Assembly (NCBI RefSeq): GCF_018678075.1
Contig: NZ_JAHHIR010000075.1
Span: 1 to 60,853 of the forward strand
From: Epibacterium ulvae
GTDB taxonomy: Bacteria; Pseudomonadota; Alphaproteobacteria; Rhodobacterales; Rhodobacteraceae
Length of the DNA: 60,853 bases
Direction: 5' to 3'
Positions 8,354 through 17,120 of the stretch are shown piece by piece. Each line of letters opens with the position of its first letter. The first letter of the stretch is position 1. The translations under genes were made by a program, and so were the position numbers. The notes below the pieces were generated by a model. The model had not been told where the DNA came from. It did not search any database and was given only the letters and a program-made list of their open reading frames with translations.

Positions 8354-8707
8354 AGACACTCAAAATCGCAATCTTCGCGCGACCCAGAAACAGTAACGCA
8401 TTGTTGGCTTTGCAGCACCTTATGGCTTAGCAGCAGCCATTCAGGATTTGAAATTCAGCGAACCGTTGGTCCCGCACAACGGACATCTTCCCGCTCTAAA
8501 AAGCTCCCCCTCCCGCAGACCGGAGCCATCCGAAAACGGTTTCTCGACACATTTACCACCTGTGCACGGCAGGCACCCAAGTTGGTTTTTTGCCAAAGGG
8601 TGATGTTTTGATGAAATGGTGCCCTTTGGGCTTGCGTCATCAAGAGACAGGGTTTAGCCATCCCCCTCCTCGTCACAGCCTCCCCTGATCACTGGAGCTC
8701 TCCCATC
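8354..8707. other. Gene-free stretch upstream of the Hsp70-like gene
   Basis: No convincing coding frame. The only structure seen is an inverted repeat, CCAAAGGG (8593-8600) with CCCTTTGG (8622-8629), preceded by a T-run and not followed by one, so it is not a normal terminator for either strand. GGAG at 8695-8698 is the ribosome binding site of the next gene. Confidence 0.5.
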
Positions 8708-9949
8708 ATGCCACATACCCTTGGAATTGACTTTGGCACCTCCAATTCGGCTGCGGGGATTTCGGTGAACGGGCACCCGTGGCTGGTGGAGCTGGAACCG
8801 GGGGAGAATACATTGCCCACCGCCGTGTTCTTTGAGGTGAACCCCAACCGGATGCGGATTGGTCGAAGTGCCACGCGCGGATTGATCAACGGGGATGAGG
8901 GTCGGTTTCTGCGCGCCCTCAAAAGCCTGCTGGGCACGCCGTTGCTGCATGAACAGCGACGGCTGGGCGGTGAACGGCTGACCTTTGTCACGATAATCGC
9001 GCGGTTTCTGGCCGAGGTGAAGAAACGTGCCGAAGATCAGACCCGGATGGACTTCACCCATGCGCTGTCGGGACGTCCCGTGCGGTTCCACAGTGCCGAT
9101 GCCGCGCGCAATGCAAAGGCCGAAGAAGATCTGCGCCTGTGTTACCAAGAGGCCGGTTTTCAGGACGTGACCTTTATGTATGAACCCGAAGCCGCGCTGC
9201 GCTCTGCGGCTCCGACACCGGGTCTTGGGCTGGTGGTGGACATTGGCGGTGGTACCTCGGACTTTACCGCCTTTGTTCAGGAAGACGTAGCGCCGACGCG
9301 AATTCTGGCAAGCCACGGTGTGCGTCTGGGCGGCACCGATTTTGACCGCCAGATCAGCATTGATCACGTGATGCCCCTGTTGGGACGTGGCAGTCAGATC
9401 CGCAACTCTATGGGCGGTGGCAGCCTGACCGCGCCGTCGCGTCTGTTCAACGATCTCGCGACCTGGCAGATGATCCCGTTCCTTTATACGCGTGAGACAT
9501 TGCGCATGGCAGAAGATCTGCAGCGCAATGCCCAGGAGCCGGACAAACTCGCACGTCTGGTGTCGGTTATCGAAGAAGAGGTCGGGCATGATCTCGCCTT
9601 TGCGGTGGAGGCCGGCAAGATTGCCGCCAATACCCCCGACGGAAGCGCCAAGATCGACCTGCGCCTGGTTGAACGGGGTCTGTCGTCTCCGCTAGAGACC
9701 GCAGAGATGGACCAATCCCTGTCTGACGCCATGACAACCATTCGCACCGCTGCCCAAGAGACCCTGACAATGGCCGGTGCCAAGGCCGAAGACGTCACAC
9801 GGCTGGTGATGGTGGGTGGCTCCTCGCTGCTGAACGCGGTTGAGGCTGAGTTGCGCGACCTCTGCCCCGGTGCCGCCATCGAGAACGAGCGCGCAATGAC
9901 CGCCGTCGCCGATGGGCTGGCTTTGGCCGCTGCGGATGCCTTTGCCTAA
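8708..9949 (+). CDS. Hsp70-family actin-like ATPase without substrate domain (YegD-like)
   Basis: 413 residues cover only the Hsp70 nucleotide-binding domain; the beta-sandwich substrate domain and lid of DnaK (another ~230 residues) are absent. Phosphate-1 is GIDFGTSNSAAG (residues 6-17), phosphate-2 VVDIGGGTSDFTAF (176-189), and the adenosine motif is MVGGSSLLNAVEAEL near residue 360. This size and layout match the YegD-type putative chaperones. The cellular client is unknown. It stands alone on the plus strand, 83 bases before a lytic transglycosylase gene. Confidence 0.9.
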   Translation: MPHTLGIDFGTSNSAAGISVNGHPWLVELEPGENTLPTAVFFEVNPNRMRIGRSATRGLINGDEGRFLRALKSLLGTPLLHEQRRLGGERLTFVTIIARFLAEVKKRAEDQTRMDFTHALSGRPVRFHSADAARNAKAEEDLRLCYQEAGFQDVTFMYEPEAALRSAAPTPGLGLVVDIGGGTSDFTAFVQEDVAPTRILASHGVRLGGTDFDRQISIDHVMPLLGRGSQIRNSMGGGSLTAPSRLFNDLATWQMIPFLYTRETLRMAEDLQRNAQEPDKLARLVSVIEEEVGHDLAFAVEAGKIAANTPDGSAKIDLRLVERGLSSPLETAEMDQSLSDAMTTIRTAAQETLTMAGAKAEDVTRLVMVGGSSLLNAVEAELRDLCPGAAIENERAMTAVADGLALAAADAFA

Positions 9950-10032
9950 CGCGCGTTTGCGTCACATGCAAAAGTCTGGCCTAATACCCGTGACGGTTCG
10001 CAATTTCGGACCTTCACGGGAGGGATGATGTG

Positions 10033-10836
10033 ATGAAACTGCGTTATGTATTGGCTGCACTATCTTTGGCCACATTTGGATTTTCCAGCGCGGCCCTTGC
10101 GGCAAGCTGTGGCAATACCGCGACCGGGTTTGAGATCTGGAAACAGGACTTCGCCCGCACAGCCAAACGCGCCGGTGTCAAACGCGCAGGGCTCGCCGCC
10201 CTCGGCCAAGCGCGCTATGCCAATCGCACCATCGCGGCGGACCGCAATCAGAAAAGCTTTCGCTACTCTCTCGACAAATTCATGGCAATCCGCGGCGCCA
10301 ATACGATTGTCGCGCAAGGACGTCGTCACAAAGCCCGCAACGCCACCTTTTATGCCGCGTTGGAGCAGACCTATGGCGTGCCAGCTGGCATCCTGATTTC
10401 CATTCACGGGATGGAGACGGCCTTTGGCAATTACATGGGCGACAGCGACGTGGTCTCCGCCATTGTGACCCTGACTTATGATTGTCGCCGGTCCGAGTTT
10501 TTCGAACCCCACGCCATTGGTGCGCTGAAACTGGTCGACCAGGGCGCGATTTCGCCATCTACCAAGGGCGCCAAACACGGTGAGCTGGGCCATACACAGT
10601 TCCTGCCAGGCAATGCCCTGCGGTTTGGTGTGGACTGGGACGGCAATGGGCGGGTGGATTTCTACAGCTTCCAGGACGCGCTGGCCTCAACCGCGCATTT
10701 CCTGCGCAAGAAAGGCTGGCGTCCCGGCAAGGGCTATCAAGAAGGCGAGCCAAATTTCAAAGTTTTGAAAGAATGGAACGCGGCGACCGTCTACCAACAA
10801 TCTTTGGCGCTGATGGGTCGCCGTATCGATGGATAA
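10033..10836 (+). CDS. Lytic murein transglycosylase, MltB-like
   Basis: Predicted periplasmic enzyme that cleaves the MurNAc-GlcNAc bond of peptidoglycan with formation of anhydroMurNAc. The signal peptide is MKLRYVLAALSLATFGFSSA with cleavage after AALA. The SLT_2 catalytic segment is GVPAGILISIHGMETAFGNYMG, where Glu128 is the acid-base residue. The later blocks LGHTQFLPGNALRFGVDWDGNGRVDF and ALASTAHFLRKKGWRPG are typical of the MltB group. Length 267, shorter than MltB itself and lacking a lipobox. ATG 10033 is preferred over the GTG three bases earlier because GGGAGGG is best placed for it. Confidence 0.92.
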   Translation: MKLRYVLAALSLATFGFSSAALAASCGNTATGFEIWKQDFARTAKRAGVKRAGLAALGQARYANRTIAADRNQKSFRYSLDKFMAIRGANTIVAQGRRHKARNATFYAALEQTYGVPAGILISIHGMETAFGNYMGDSDVVSAIVTLTYDCRRSEFFEPHAIGALKLVDQGAISPSTKGAKHGELGHTQFLPGNALRFGVDWDGNGRVDFYSFQDALASTAHFLRKKGWRPGKGYQEGEPNFKVLKEWNAATVYQQSLALMGRRIDG

Positions 10837-11104
10837 AAGCGGTCAAAGATTCTGTAAACTGTGCGCATCGTTAATCAACCTGAGGCACAAATGTGAAGAT
10901 TTTGCGCCCAGCTTTCGTCACATTCACGATAACGCATGCGTAAAAATACGGGCAACTCTCTGATTAGCAACAGTTTATGCGCTGTCTCATTTCATCCATC
11001 CAGGTCGCAATTTACGGTCAAAAAATCTGTTTGTCCGCCCAAATTTTTGCTCTTTCAAATTTTATCTTTCTCTCATCGGTACAGCCAATGGGAGAACCCC
11101 GGTG

Positions 11105-12094
11105 ATGATAAAGAGTGACGTATACAAAGGGAAACTGGGCTTCAGTGGTCAGTTTGCAGACGCGCTTTCCCGTGCGACCCCGATCATCATCGACACGTTC
11201 GAAGACCACGGTCACGATGTGCATACATTTGTGTCGCGCAGCGCTGCGGCGGTCAGCATGGATCTCGACCAATTCGAAGTGGAAGTCCGCCACCGTCCGC
11301 GTATGAAACGGGGTTGGAAAGCGCCGCAATGCGATGGTGATATGCTGGAGCTACGTCTGGCGCCCCTGTTTCCCGAGGTCTGCGACCGTGAACTGACCGA
11401 AATGCTGTTGGCGGCGCTGTTGCACAATCTTGTGGTTGAACTGGAGGCCGAAAGCGTCAAATGGTTGGATGCGCCGTTCCTGTTGACCTGTAACCAGTTC
11501 CTGAGCGCGTTTGAGACCATCGATCCAAGTGATTTTGACACCCCGGACGACGCCCGCGTTCCAGAGGCGTTGCCCGGCGTGTTCACCCTGCCGGAACCCG
11601 ATTCCGATGACTTCGCTTATTGGGATGGAGGCGCCTCAGCCGCGACAACTGTGTTGGACCGCCCCAAGGCAGATCCAACCACCGCCCCCGAGACAACCGC
11701 CGTTGTTACCTATGACCGCACATTGGTTGAGGCGACGACACCACAGCCCACGCGCCCCCGTGGTCGGTCGGTCTTTGAACCGGTTGATGTGGCCGTGCGT
11801 GAGATTGAACACCAATGTGATGAGATCCTGATGGCGAGCCATAATGATAATGGAGACACTGCTGGTGTTACACACACACCGCTTAGCTCCGACACGGAAC
11901 ACCGCCGCGGCTTGTTCTCAGTGGGCAATATTTTGACCCTTGCGAAACAGCCGGTTGCCAAGGCTCTGCACGCCTTCAAATGCCTGCGTAAAAGCGAGCT
12001 TCGCTATAGTCTCCAGATCCTGGCGCTGACAGCCGTCGCCCTCTATCTGCACAGCGCCGGCATGGTCCGCGCGGCAATCAACCTGCTGCAGTAA
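11105..12094 (+). CDS. Hypothetical protein with C-terminal membrane anchor
   Basis: 329 residues, no family recognised. Residues ~1-145 look like a compact alpha/beta domain (DVYKGKLGFSGQFADALSRATP to LLTCNQFLSAFETI). A Pro/Thr-rich acidic linker follows (~150-260). The C-terminus has one hydrophobic helix, YSLQILALTAVALYLHSAGMV, after a basic KPLRKSE-like stretch. There is no N-terminal signal, so a tail-anchored inner-membrane protein with a cytoplasmic head is the simplest reading. ATG 11105 is used with GGGAG at 11090. The 3' end overlaps the convergent N-demethylase-like gene by 17 bases. Confidence 0.7.
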   Translation: MIKSDVYKGKLGFSGQFADALSRATPIIIDTFEDHGHDVHTFVSRSAAAVSMDLDQFEVEVRHRPRMKRGWKAPQCDGDMLELRLAPLFPEVCDRELTEMLLAALLHNLVVELEAESVKWLDAPFLLTCNQFLSAFETIDPSDFDTPDDARVPEALPGVFTLPEPDSDDFAYWDGGASAATTVLDRPKADPTTAPETTAVVTYDRTLVEATTPQPTRPRGRSVFEPVDVAVREIEHQCDEILMASHNDNGDTAGVTHTPLSSDTEHRRGLFSVGNILTLAKQPVAKALHAFKCLRKSELRYSLQILALTAVALYLHSAGMVRAAINLLQ

Positions 12095-12851
12095 GATCTG
12101 GCGCAAATTGCGCCAAGACCTGCGCGCGGGCGACAACACGCGTGTGTATGGAAAAGACCACAGCACCGGTCCGGGGCAGCCGCACTATACTTTGCAGCTC
12201 ACTGCGTAGATAACTCCCAGCCTGACTGCGCTCCAGATGCGGCGCGACCGGGTCGCGATCCGGGTGGTAGAGATCGGCGTTGTCATACCACAGCGCATTA
12301 AACCGCCACATGGGCCGTCCCACGTTCACCCCGTCAAACAACCGTTGCACCCGCTTGGCAACCGCTGCGTCATATTCTGGCACCGGCACGTGGATTTGCG
12401 TCAACGGGCGCATAAACTTCTCTGAAAGATGCCAGCTGGCCGGAAAACATAAGGTCGCCGCCGTCAGAACATGCTCATCTGAGCCCTCCGGCTTTTGCAA
12501 AACGCAAAAATCCTGCTGTGCCAAGGCACCCAGACTGCGCATCGGGTCTGCGGCATCCACATAAAACCGCTCCCCGTCGGGTAACTCAACCTCATCCCCC
12601 TGTCCCGGATAAAGCCGTTCACGAACCGCCTCCAGCAGTTCCCCGGCAGCTTCCGCAGCACTCGGTGCACATCTGACGACCTTGTCGCCGTGCTCTGCCA
12701 TCAATTGACGCCGCAATCCAATCTGCGCCGCCGCGCATTCATCGCGCATCAGCCAATCTGCGGGATCAAGTGGCGCAATCCTCGGCAATGGCTTGGGGGC
12801 GAATGGATCATAAGGCAAAGTGGTTTGAAGTATCATGCTGTCCGTCGTCAT
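12078..12851 (-). CDS. Heme-dependent oxidative N-demethylase-like protein (DUF3445)
   Basis: 257 residues matching the DUF3445 family, whose characterised members bind heme in a PAS-like domain and oxidatively demethylate secondary or tertiary amines. Seen here are the N-terminal LPYDPFAPKPLPRIAPLDPADWL, the central VLQKPEGSDEHVLTAATLCFPASWHLSEKFMRPLTQIHVPVPEY and the C-terminal LRSELQSIVRLPRTGAVVFSIHTRV, all hallmarks of the family. The substrate is not evident. The gene is downstream of a Nudix gene on the same strand with a hairpin between them. Assignment to the family is confident; an amine-degrading role is inferred. Confidence 0.82.
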   Translation of the reverse strand: MTTDSMILQTTLPYDPFAPKPLPRIAPLDPADWLMRDECAAAQIGLRRQLMAEHGDKVVRCAPSAAEAAGELLEAVRERLYPGQGDEVELPDGERFYVDAADPMRSLGALAQQDFCVLQKPEGSDEHVLTAATLCFPASWHLSEKFMRPLTQIHVPVPEYDAAVAKRVQRLFDGVNVGRPMWRFNALWYDNADLYHPDRDPVAPHLERSQAGSYLRSELQSIVRLPRTGAVVFSIHTRVVARAQVLAQFAPDLTAAG

Positions 12852-12882
12852 ATGAATTTCCCAGCCGCAAAAGAGCCAAATC

Positions 12883-12914
12883 GCCTGAAAGGCCCAGTCC
12901 TGGGGCCTTCAGGC
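12883..12914 (-). terminator. Hairpin between Nudix and N-demethylase-like genes
   Basis: GCCTGAAAGGCCC (12883-12895) can pair with GGGGCCTTCAGGC (12902-12914) with a single bulge. No strong U-tract follows on the minus strand, so partial termination or mRNA processing is as likely as full termination. Confidence 0.4.
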
Positions 12915-12930
12915 TAAACCTGTGGCGCCG

Positions 12931-13479
12931 TCAGGCGCCTCCGCTTAAGAACCGGTCAAGTTTGTGCTGCAGGATCAAAACCGACAGCGTGTCAGTATAG
13001 TCTTCCAGATCCGCAACCGGCACCCAGGCCAATGCGTGCGACTCGTCGCTGACGCGGATATCCTTGTCCACAGCCACAAACAGGAACCGCACGTCGTAAT
13101 GCAGATGCGCAGGCGCGTCCCCTCGCGCCGGAATTTCGTGAATATCCACATCAAAGACCTCCCGCTCAACCCGCTCAATCCGACGCAACCCACCTTCCTC
13201 ATAGGCTTCCTTCTGGGCCACAAACCCCGCATCCGCGATGCCATCGCAATGCCCGCCCAGCTGCAACCAACGATCCAGCTTTGCGTGATGGGTCAGCAAA
13301 ACCTCACTGTGATCCGGTGAAAGAACAAAGGCCGAGCCTGTCACATGGCCCGTTTCCGGGTCGCGCCCAAACGCCTTGGGCTCATGGGCGCAAAAGCTCC
13401 GTAATTCCTCCCACATAGCGTGATCACGGTCTGAGACAGGCGTGTAACATCCAACCCCGTCGAGCGTTTTTTGGCTCAT
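12931..13479 (-). CDS. Nudix hydrolase
   Basis: 182 residues with a Nudix fold. The Nudix box region is GGHCDGIADAGFVAQKEAYEEGGL. It keeps the metal-binding EEXG part (KEAYEEGGL), but the first Glu of GX5EX7REUXEEXGU is Ala and the Arg is Lys, a relaxed form seen in this subgroup. FDVDIHEIPARGDAPAHLHYDVRFLF after the box is typical of the ~180-residue GGHxDG-type proteins. The substrate is unknown. The start ATG at 13479 lies about 100 bases from the divergent hydrolase-OsmC gene. Confidence 0.9.
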   Translation of the reverse strand: MSQKTLDGVGCYTPVSDRDHAMWEELRSFCAHEPKAFGRDPETGHVTGSAFVLSPDHSEVLLTHHAKLDRWLQLGGHCDGIADAGFVAQKEAYEEGGLRRIERVEREVFDVDIHEIPARGDAPAHLHYDVRFLFVAVDKDIRVSDESHALAWVPVADLEDYTDTLSVLILQHKLDRFLSGGA

Positions 13480-13575
13480 CTTCTTTCACCTCTTTGTGAC
13501 AACTCCCAGCCGCGTCTTGCCCCTGTTGACGCAACGCTCCACCCTAGGGCGACTCAGCCAGAAAAGCCAAACTTC

Positions 13576-14790
13576 ATGCCCACCAAACGGATCACATTCT
13601 CCGGCCATGCCGGAACGCCGCTTGCCGCGCGCTTGGACCTGCCCGAAGGGCCGGTTCTGGCGACCGCGCTCTTTGCACATTGCTTTACCTGTTCCAAGGA
13701 CATTCCCGCCGCCCGTCGGATTGCGGCGCGGCTGTCGGGCATGGGGATTGCCGTTTTGCGGTTCGACTTCACGGGTCTTGGCCATTCCGAGGGCGAGTTT
13801 GAGAACACGGATTTCTCCTCCAACGTCGAAGATCTGATTTCCGCGGCGGCGCATCTGACCCAACGCGATATGGCGCCCGACCTGCTGATTGGCCACTCGC
13901 TGGGCGGTGCAGCCGTGTTGCGCGCGCGGGCCGGCATTCCCTCGGTCAAAGGTGTGGTTACGCTTGGCGCGCCCTTTGATCCGGCGCATGTGGCGCTCCA
14001 TTTCCAGGACGCCTTGCCCGAGATTGAAGAGACCGGATCAGCCGAGGTTTCGCTGGGCGGGCGGCCGTTTGTGATCGGCAAACGCTTTGTCGACGACATT
14101 CGCCAGGCCCAGATGGATGTCGCGATTGCCGAGCTCGACGCGGCACTTTTGGTGATGCATGCGCCCACGGACAGCACCGTCAGTGTCGACAACGCGGCTG
14201 AGATTTTTCGCGCCGCAAAACATCCCAAAAGCTTTGTCACGCTTGATGATTCCGACCACCTGATTTCCCGCGCCCGTGATGCGGAATATGCAGCCCAAGT
14301 GATTGCCGCATGGGCCGGGCGCTATGTGGACCTGTCCCCGCCTGCACCACCCCCCGGTGCCCCCGAAGGTGTCCTGCGGGTGAGCGAAGCAGACCCCGAA
14401 GGTTTCTTGCAAGACATCCAATCTGGCCCCCATCACCACGTCTTGGCCGATGAGCCCAAGGCCTATGGCGGCACCAACCGGGGCATGTCGCCCTATGGGT
14501 TTGTGGCGGCCGGGCTTGGTGCCTGTACCTCCATGACGATCCGCATGTATGCCCGCCGCAAGGAATGGCCGCTCGACAGCGTCAGTGTTGAGGTCTGCCA
14601 CGACAAGGTCCACGCGCAAGATGCCTTTCCCGGTGCTGCGGCCAAGATCGACCAATTCACCCGCATCGTCCATCTGAGCGGCGATCTGGACGGCGAGCAA
14701 CGCGCCAAGCTGATGGAGATCGCCGACAAATGCCCGGTGCACCGGACGCTGGAAAACAGCGCCAAAGTGATCACGCGCCTGTCTGAGTGA
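13576..14790 (+). CDS. Bifunctional alpha/beta-hydrolase and OsmC-family protein
   Basis: 404 residues fuse two enzymes. Residues ~1-255 form an alpha/beta hydrolase with nucleophile elbow GHSLGG and a terminal HLISRA-type histidine region (DSDHLI). Residues ~280-404 form an OsmC/Ohr-like domain with the two reactive cysteines in GLGACTSMTIRMYA and DKCPVHRTLE. OsmC proteins reduce organic hydroperoxides; the hydrolase substrate is unknown, possibly a peroxidised ester, which is inference. The fusion is known in proteobacteria. ATG 13576 (MPTKRITF) is chosen because the family begins there; the frame is open upstream. Confidence 0.9.
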   Translation: MPTKRITFSGHAGTPLAARLDLPEGPVLATALFAHCFTCSKDIPAARRIAARLSGMGIAVLRFDFTGLGHSEGEFENTDFSSNVEDLISAAAHLTQRDMAPDLLIGHSLGGAAVLRARAGIPSVKGVVTLGAPFDPAHVALHFQDALPEIEETGSAEVSLGGRPFVIGKRFVDDIRQAQMDVAIAELDAALLVMHAPTDSTVSVDNAAEIFRAAKHPKSFVTLDDSDHLISRARDAEYAAQVIAAWAGRYVDLSPPAPPPGAPEGVLRVSEADPEGFLQDIQSGPHHHVLADEPKAYGGTNRGMSPYGFVAAGLGACTSMTIRMYARRKEWPLDSVSVEVCHDKVHAQDAFPGAAAKIDQFTRIVHLSGDLDGEQRAKLMEIADKCPVHRTLENSAKVITRLSE

Positions 14791-14936
14791 CTTCCCACTT
14801 GCCCGCGCGGGCGAAATACGCAGGACCAAATGTCACCACGGCCCGCTGCGCTGTGGTGGCTGCTCTTGCTGTTTTGGGCTACCTCCTCTAAACCGCGCCC
14901 ATCTGCTGCCGAATTCTGATAGAGGTGCCTTCGCCC

Positions 14937-16241
14937 ATGATCCCCCGCTATTCCCGCCCCGAAATGGTGTCCATCTGGTCGCCCGAGACCAAGTTCCGTA
15001 TCTGGTACGAGATCGAAGCCCATGCTTGCGACGCGCAGGCCGATCTGGGGGTTATCCCGCGCGAAAACGCCGACGCCGTGTGGAGAGCCAAGGACGTGGA
15101 ATTCGACGTGGCGCGCATCGACGAAATCGAAGCCGTGACCAAACACGACGTCATCGCCTTCCTGACCCACCTTGCCGAACATGTTGGTTCCGAAGAGGCA
15201 CGTTTTGTGCATCAGGGCATGACCTCGTCGGATGTTTTGGACACCTGCCTGAACGTACAGCTGGTGCGCTCTGCTGATATTCTGATCAAAGACATGGAAG
15301 GTCTGCTGGCCGCGCTGAAGAAACGCGCGATCGAGCATAAAGACACCGTACGTGTTGGCCGCTCGCACGGGATCCACGCCGAACCCACCACCATGGGTCT
15401 GACATTTGCCCGTTTCTACGCCGAGATGGACCGCAACCTGGCGCGTCTGAAACTGGCACGTGAAGAAATTGCCACCGGTGCGATTTCCGGCGCGGTTGGC
15501 ACATTTGCCAATATCGACCCGGCGGTTGAACAACATGTCTGCGACAAGCTTGGTCTCATCCCCGAGCCGATCTCGACCCAAGTGATCCCGCGCGACCGCC
15601 ACGCGATGTTCTTTGCCGTTCTGGGTGTGATCGCCTCCTCGATCGAAAACGTCGCGATTGAAATCCGCCACATGCAGCGCACCGAGGTTCTCGAAGGCGC
15701 CGAGTTCTTCTCGATGGGCCAAAAGGGCTCCTCTGCGATGCCGCACAAAAAGAACCCGGTGCTGACCGAGAACCTGACTGGTCTGGCCCGTCTGGTGCGC
15801 GCCGCCGTGATCCCGGCAATGGAAAACGTCGCCTTGTGGCACGAGCGTGATATCTCGCACTCGTCTGTTGAGCGCGCGATTGCCCCCGATGCCTGTGTGA
15901 CCCTGGACTTTGCTCTGGCCCGTCTGACCGGTGTGATCGACAAGATGTTGATCTTCCCCGAAAACATGCTGGACAACATGAACAAATTCCCAGGTCTCGT
16001 GATGTCGCAACGTGTGTTGCTGGCATTGACCCAAGCCGGCGTGAACCGCGAGGACGCCTATGTCATGGTGCAGCGCAACGCGTTGAAAGTCTGGGAATTC
16101 CGCACCGACTTCCGTGAAGAGCTCTTGGCCGATGCGGATGTCGTTGCAGCCCTGACCACAGACGGCATCAACGAAAAATTCAACATGGAATACCACACCA
16201 AACACGTCGACACGATTTTCAAACGTGTCTTTGGTGAGTAA
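14937..16241 (+). CDS. purB: Adenylosuccinate lyase (PurB)
   Basis: Cytosolic enzyme of purine synthesis that cleaves SAICAR and adenylosuccinate with release of fumarate. 434 residues, beginning MIPRYSRPEMVSIW as in related alphaproteobacteria. The catalytic segments are RVGRSHGIHAEPTTMG, and the fumarate lyase signature GSSAMPHKKNP near residue 265 with the catalytic Ser loop. The ATG at 14937 is preferred over a GTG at 14925; AGAGG at 14921 lies upstream. A strong terminator follows, so the gene is transcribed alone or as the end of a unit. Confidence 0.97.
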   Translation: MIPRYSRPEMVSIWSPETKFRIWYEIEAHACDAQADLGVIPRENADAVWRAKDVEFDVARIDEIEAVTKHDVIAFLTHLAEHVGSEEARFVHQGMTSSDVLDTCLNVQLVRSADILIKDMEGLLAALKKRAIEHKDTVRVGRSHGIHAEPTTMGLTFARFYAEMDRNLARLKLAREEIATGAISGAVGTFANIDPAVEQHVCDKLGLIPEPISTQVIPRDRHAMFFAVLGVIASSIENVAIEIRHMQRTEVLEGAEFFSMGQKGSSAMPHKKNPVLTENLTGLARLVRAAVIPAMENVALWHERDISHSSVERAIAPDACVTLDFALARLTGVIDKMLIFPENMLDNMNKFPGLVMSQRVLLALTQAGVNREDAYVMVQRNALKVWEFRTDFREELLADADVVAALTTDGINEKFNMEYHTKHVDTIFKRVFGE

Positions 16242-16268
16242 GGCCCAAACCCTTACCCCATGAACGAA

Positions 16269-16300
16269 GCCCTGCCCGCACTCCGGGCGGGGCTTTTTTT
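16269..16300 (+). terminator. Rho-independent terminator after purB
   Basis: GCCCTGCCCG (16269-16278) pairs with CGGGCGGGGC with one G-T pair and is followed by seven T residues. Confidence 0.9.
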
Positions 16301-16508
16301 GTTGATCTAAGGTTGAGTATCGCCTGTCGTGCTCTGCGCAACGCGAAAAGCGTGCGTACCTCCGCCAAAACGTTCGCGTGAAGCCGCTTAATTTATCTCA
16401 CTGAGTGAGAGTTTCTTCACATAACTGCGAGCCGACGCACGCTAACCTCTATTTTATAGTACAGTTAAATCGTCGCGTTTTACCGCACAGTTATTTGGAG
16501 ACACTCAA

Positions 16509-17042
16509 ATGCGCCTTTCAGTTCTTGCCACCCTTCTGGTTCTACCCGTCAGCGTTTATGCGGCTGGCGAAGACAACTCTACACCGCCCAAACCGACCGA
16601 CACTGTCAAAGAATGTTGGGGCAAGCGCGTGTATGACGCCGACAAAGGGCGCTGTGTGAAGCCCGAGGAATCCTCGCTCAACGACGAACAGCTCTATGAT
16701 GATGTGCGCGCGCTGGCCTATGCTGGTCGCCTGGACGCTGCGCAGGCTGCACTTGCCGCGATGTCGGATCAGAACGAAAGCCGGGTGTTGACCTATTGGG
16801 GCTTTACCCACCGCAAGCAGGGCGATTTTGATCTTGCGACGCAATTTTACCAAGCTGCACTAAAGACAGATCCCGATAACCTTTTGGCCCGCTCCTACTA
16901 CGGTCAGGGTCTGGTACAAGAAGGGCGCCTTGGTGAGGCTTTTGCCCAGTGGAAGGAAATCCGGACACGCGGCGGCGCTGAAACTTGGGCCGAAGTATCG
17001 TTGCGGGCTTCTTTGGAGGATGGGCGCAGCTTTAGTTATTGA
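16509..17042 (+). CDS. Exported tetratricopeptide-repeat protein
   Basis: 177 residues. The signal peptide MRLSVLATLLVLPVSVYA is cleaved probably before AGEDN. A short Cys-containing segment follows (KECWGKRVYDADKGRCV, two Cys that could form a disulfide). Then come TPR-like helices, clearest in VLTYWGFTHRKQGDFDLATQFYQAALKTDPDNLLARSYYGQGLVQEGRL. Likely a periplasmic scaffold; no partner is evident from the neighbours. TTTGGAG lies before ATG 16509. A terminator overlaps its 3' end. Confidence 0.82.
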   Translation: MRLSVLATLLVLPVSVYAAGEDNSTPPKPTDTVKECWGKRVYDADKGRCVKPEESSLNDEQLYDDVRALAYAGRLDAAQAALAAMSDQNESRVLTYWGFTHRKQGDFDLATQFYQAALKTDPDNLLARSYYGQGLVQEGRLGEAFAQWKEIRTRGGAETWAEVSLRASLEDGRSFSY

Positions 17043-17058
17043 GGCTAAGGCTTTTTTT
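17028..17058 (+). terminator. Terminator overlapping the TPR gene stop
   Basis: AGCTTTAG (17028-17035) and CTAAGGCT (17045-17052) pair with one G-T pair, with the stop codon in the loop and a seven-T run behind. Confidence 0.7.
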
Positions 17059-17120
17059 ACCGTTCTCCCTATATCTTGAGCCTGTAGCAGAAGAAGAATC
17101 TTTCTGGTTGAGGCTCAAGA

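Noticed and set aside
8455-8676. A 73-codon minus-strand frame in the gap before the Hsp70-like gene
   Set aside because: No ribosome binding site or family features; Arg- and Gln-rich composition looks random.
14493-16205. A 570-codon open frame antisense to purB
   Set aside because: Shadow of a high-GC gene; the purB product is complete and conserved on the opposite strand.
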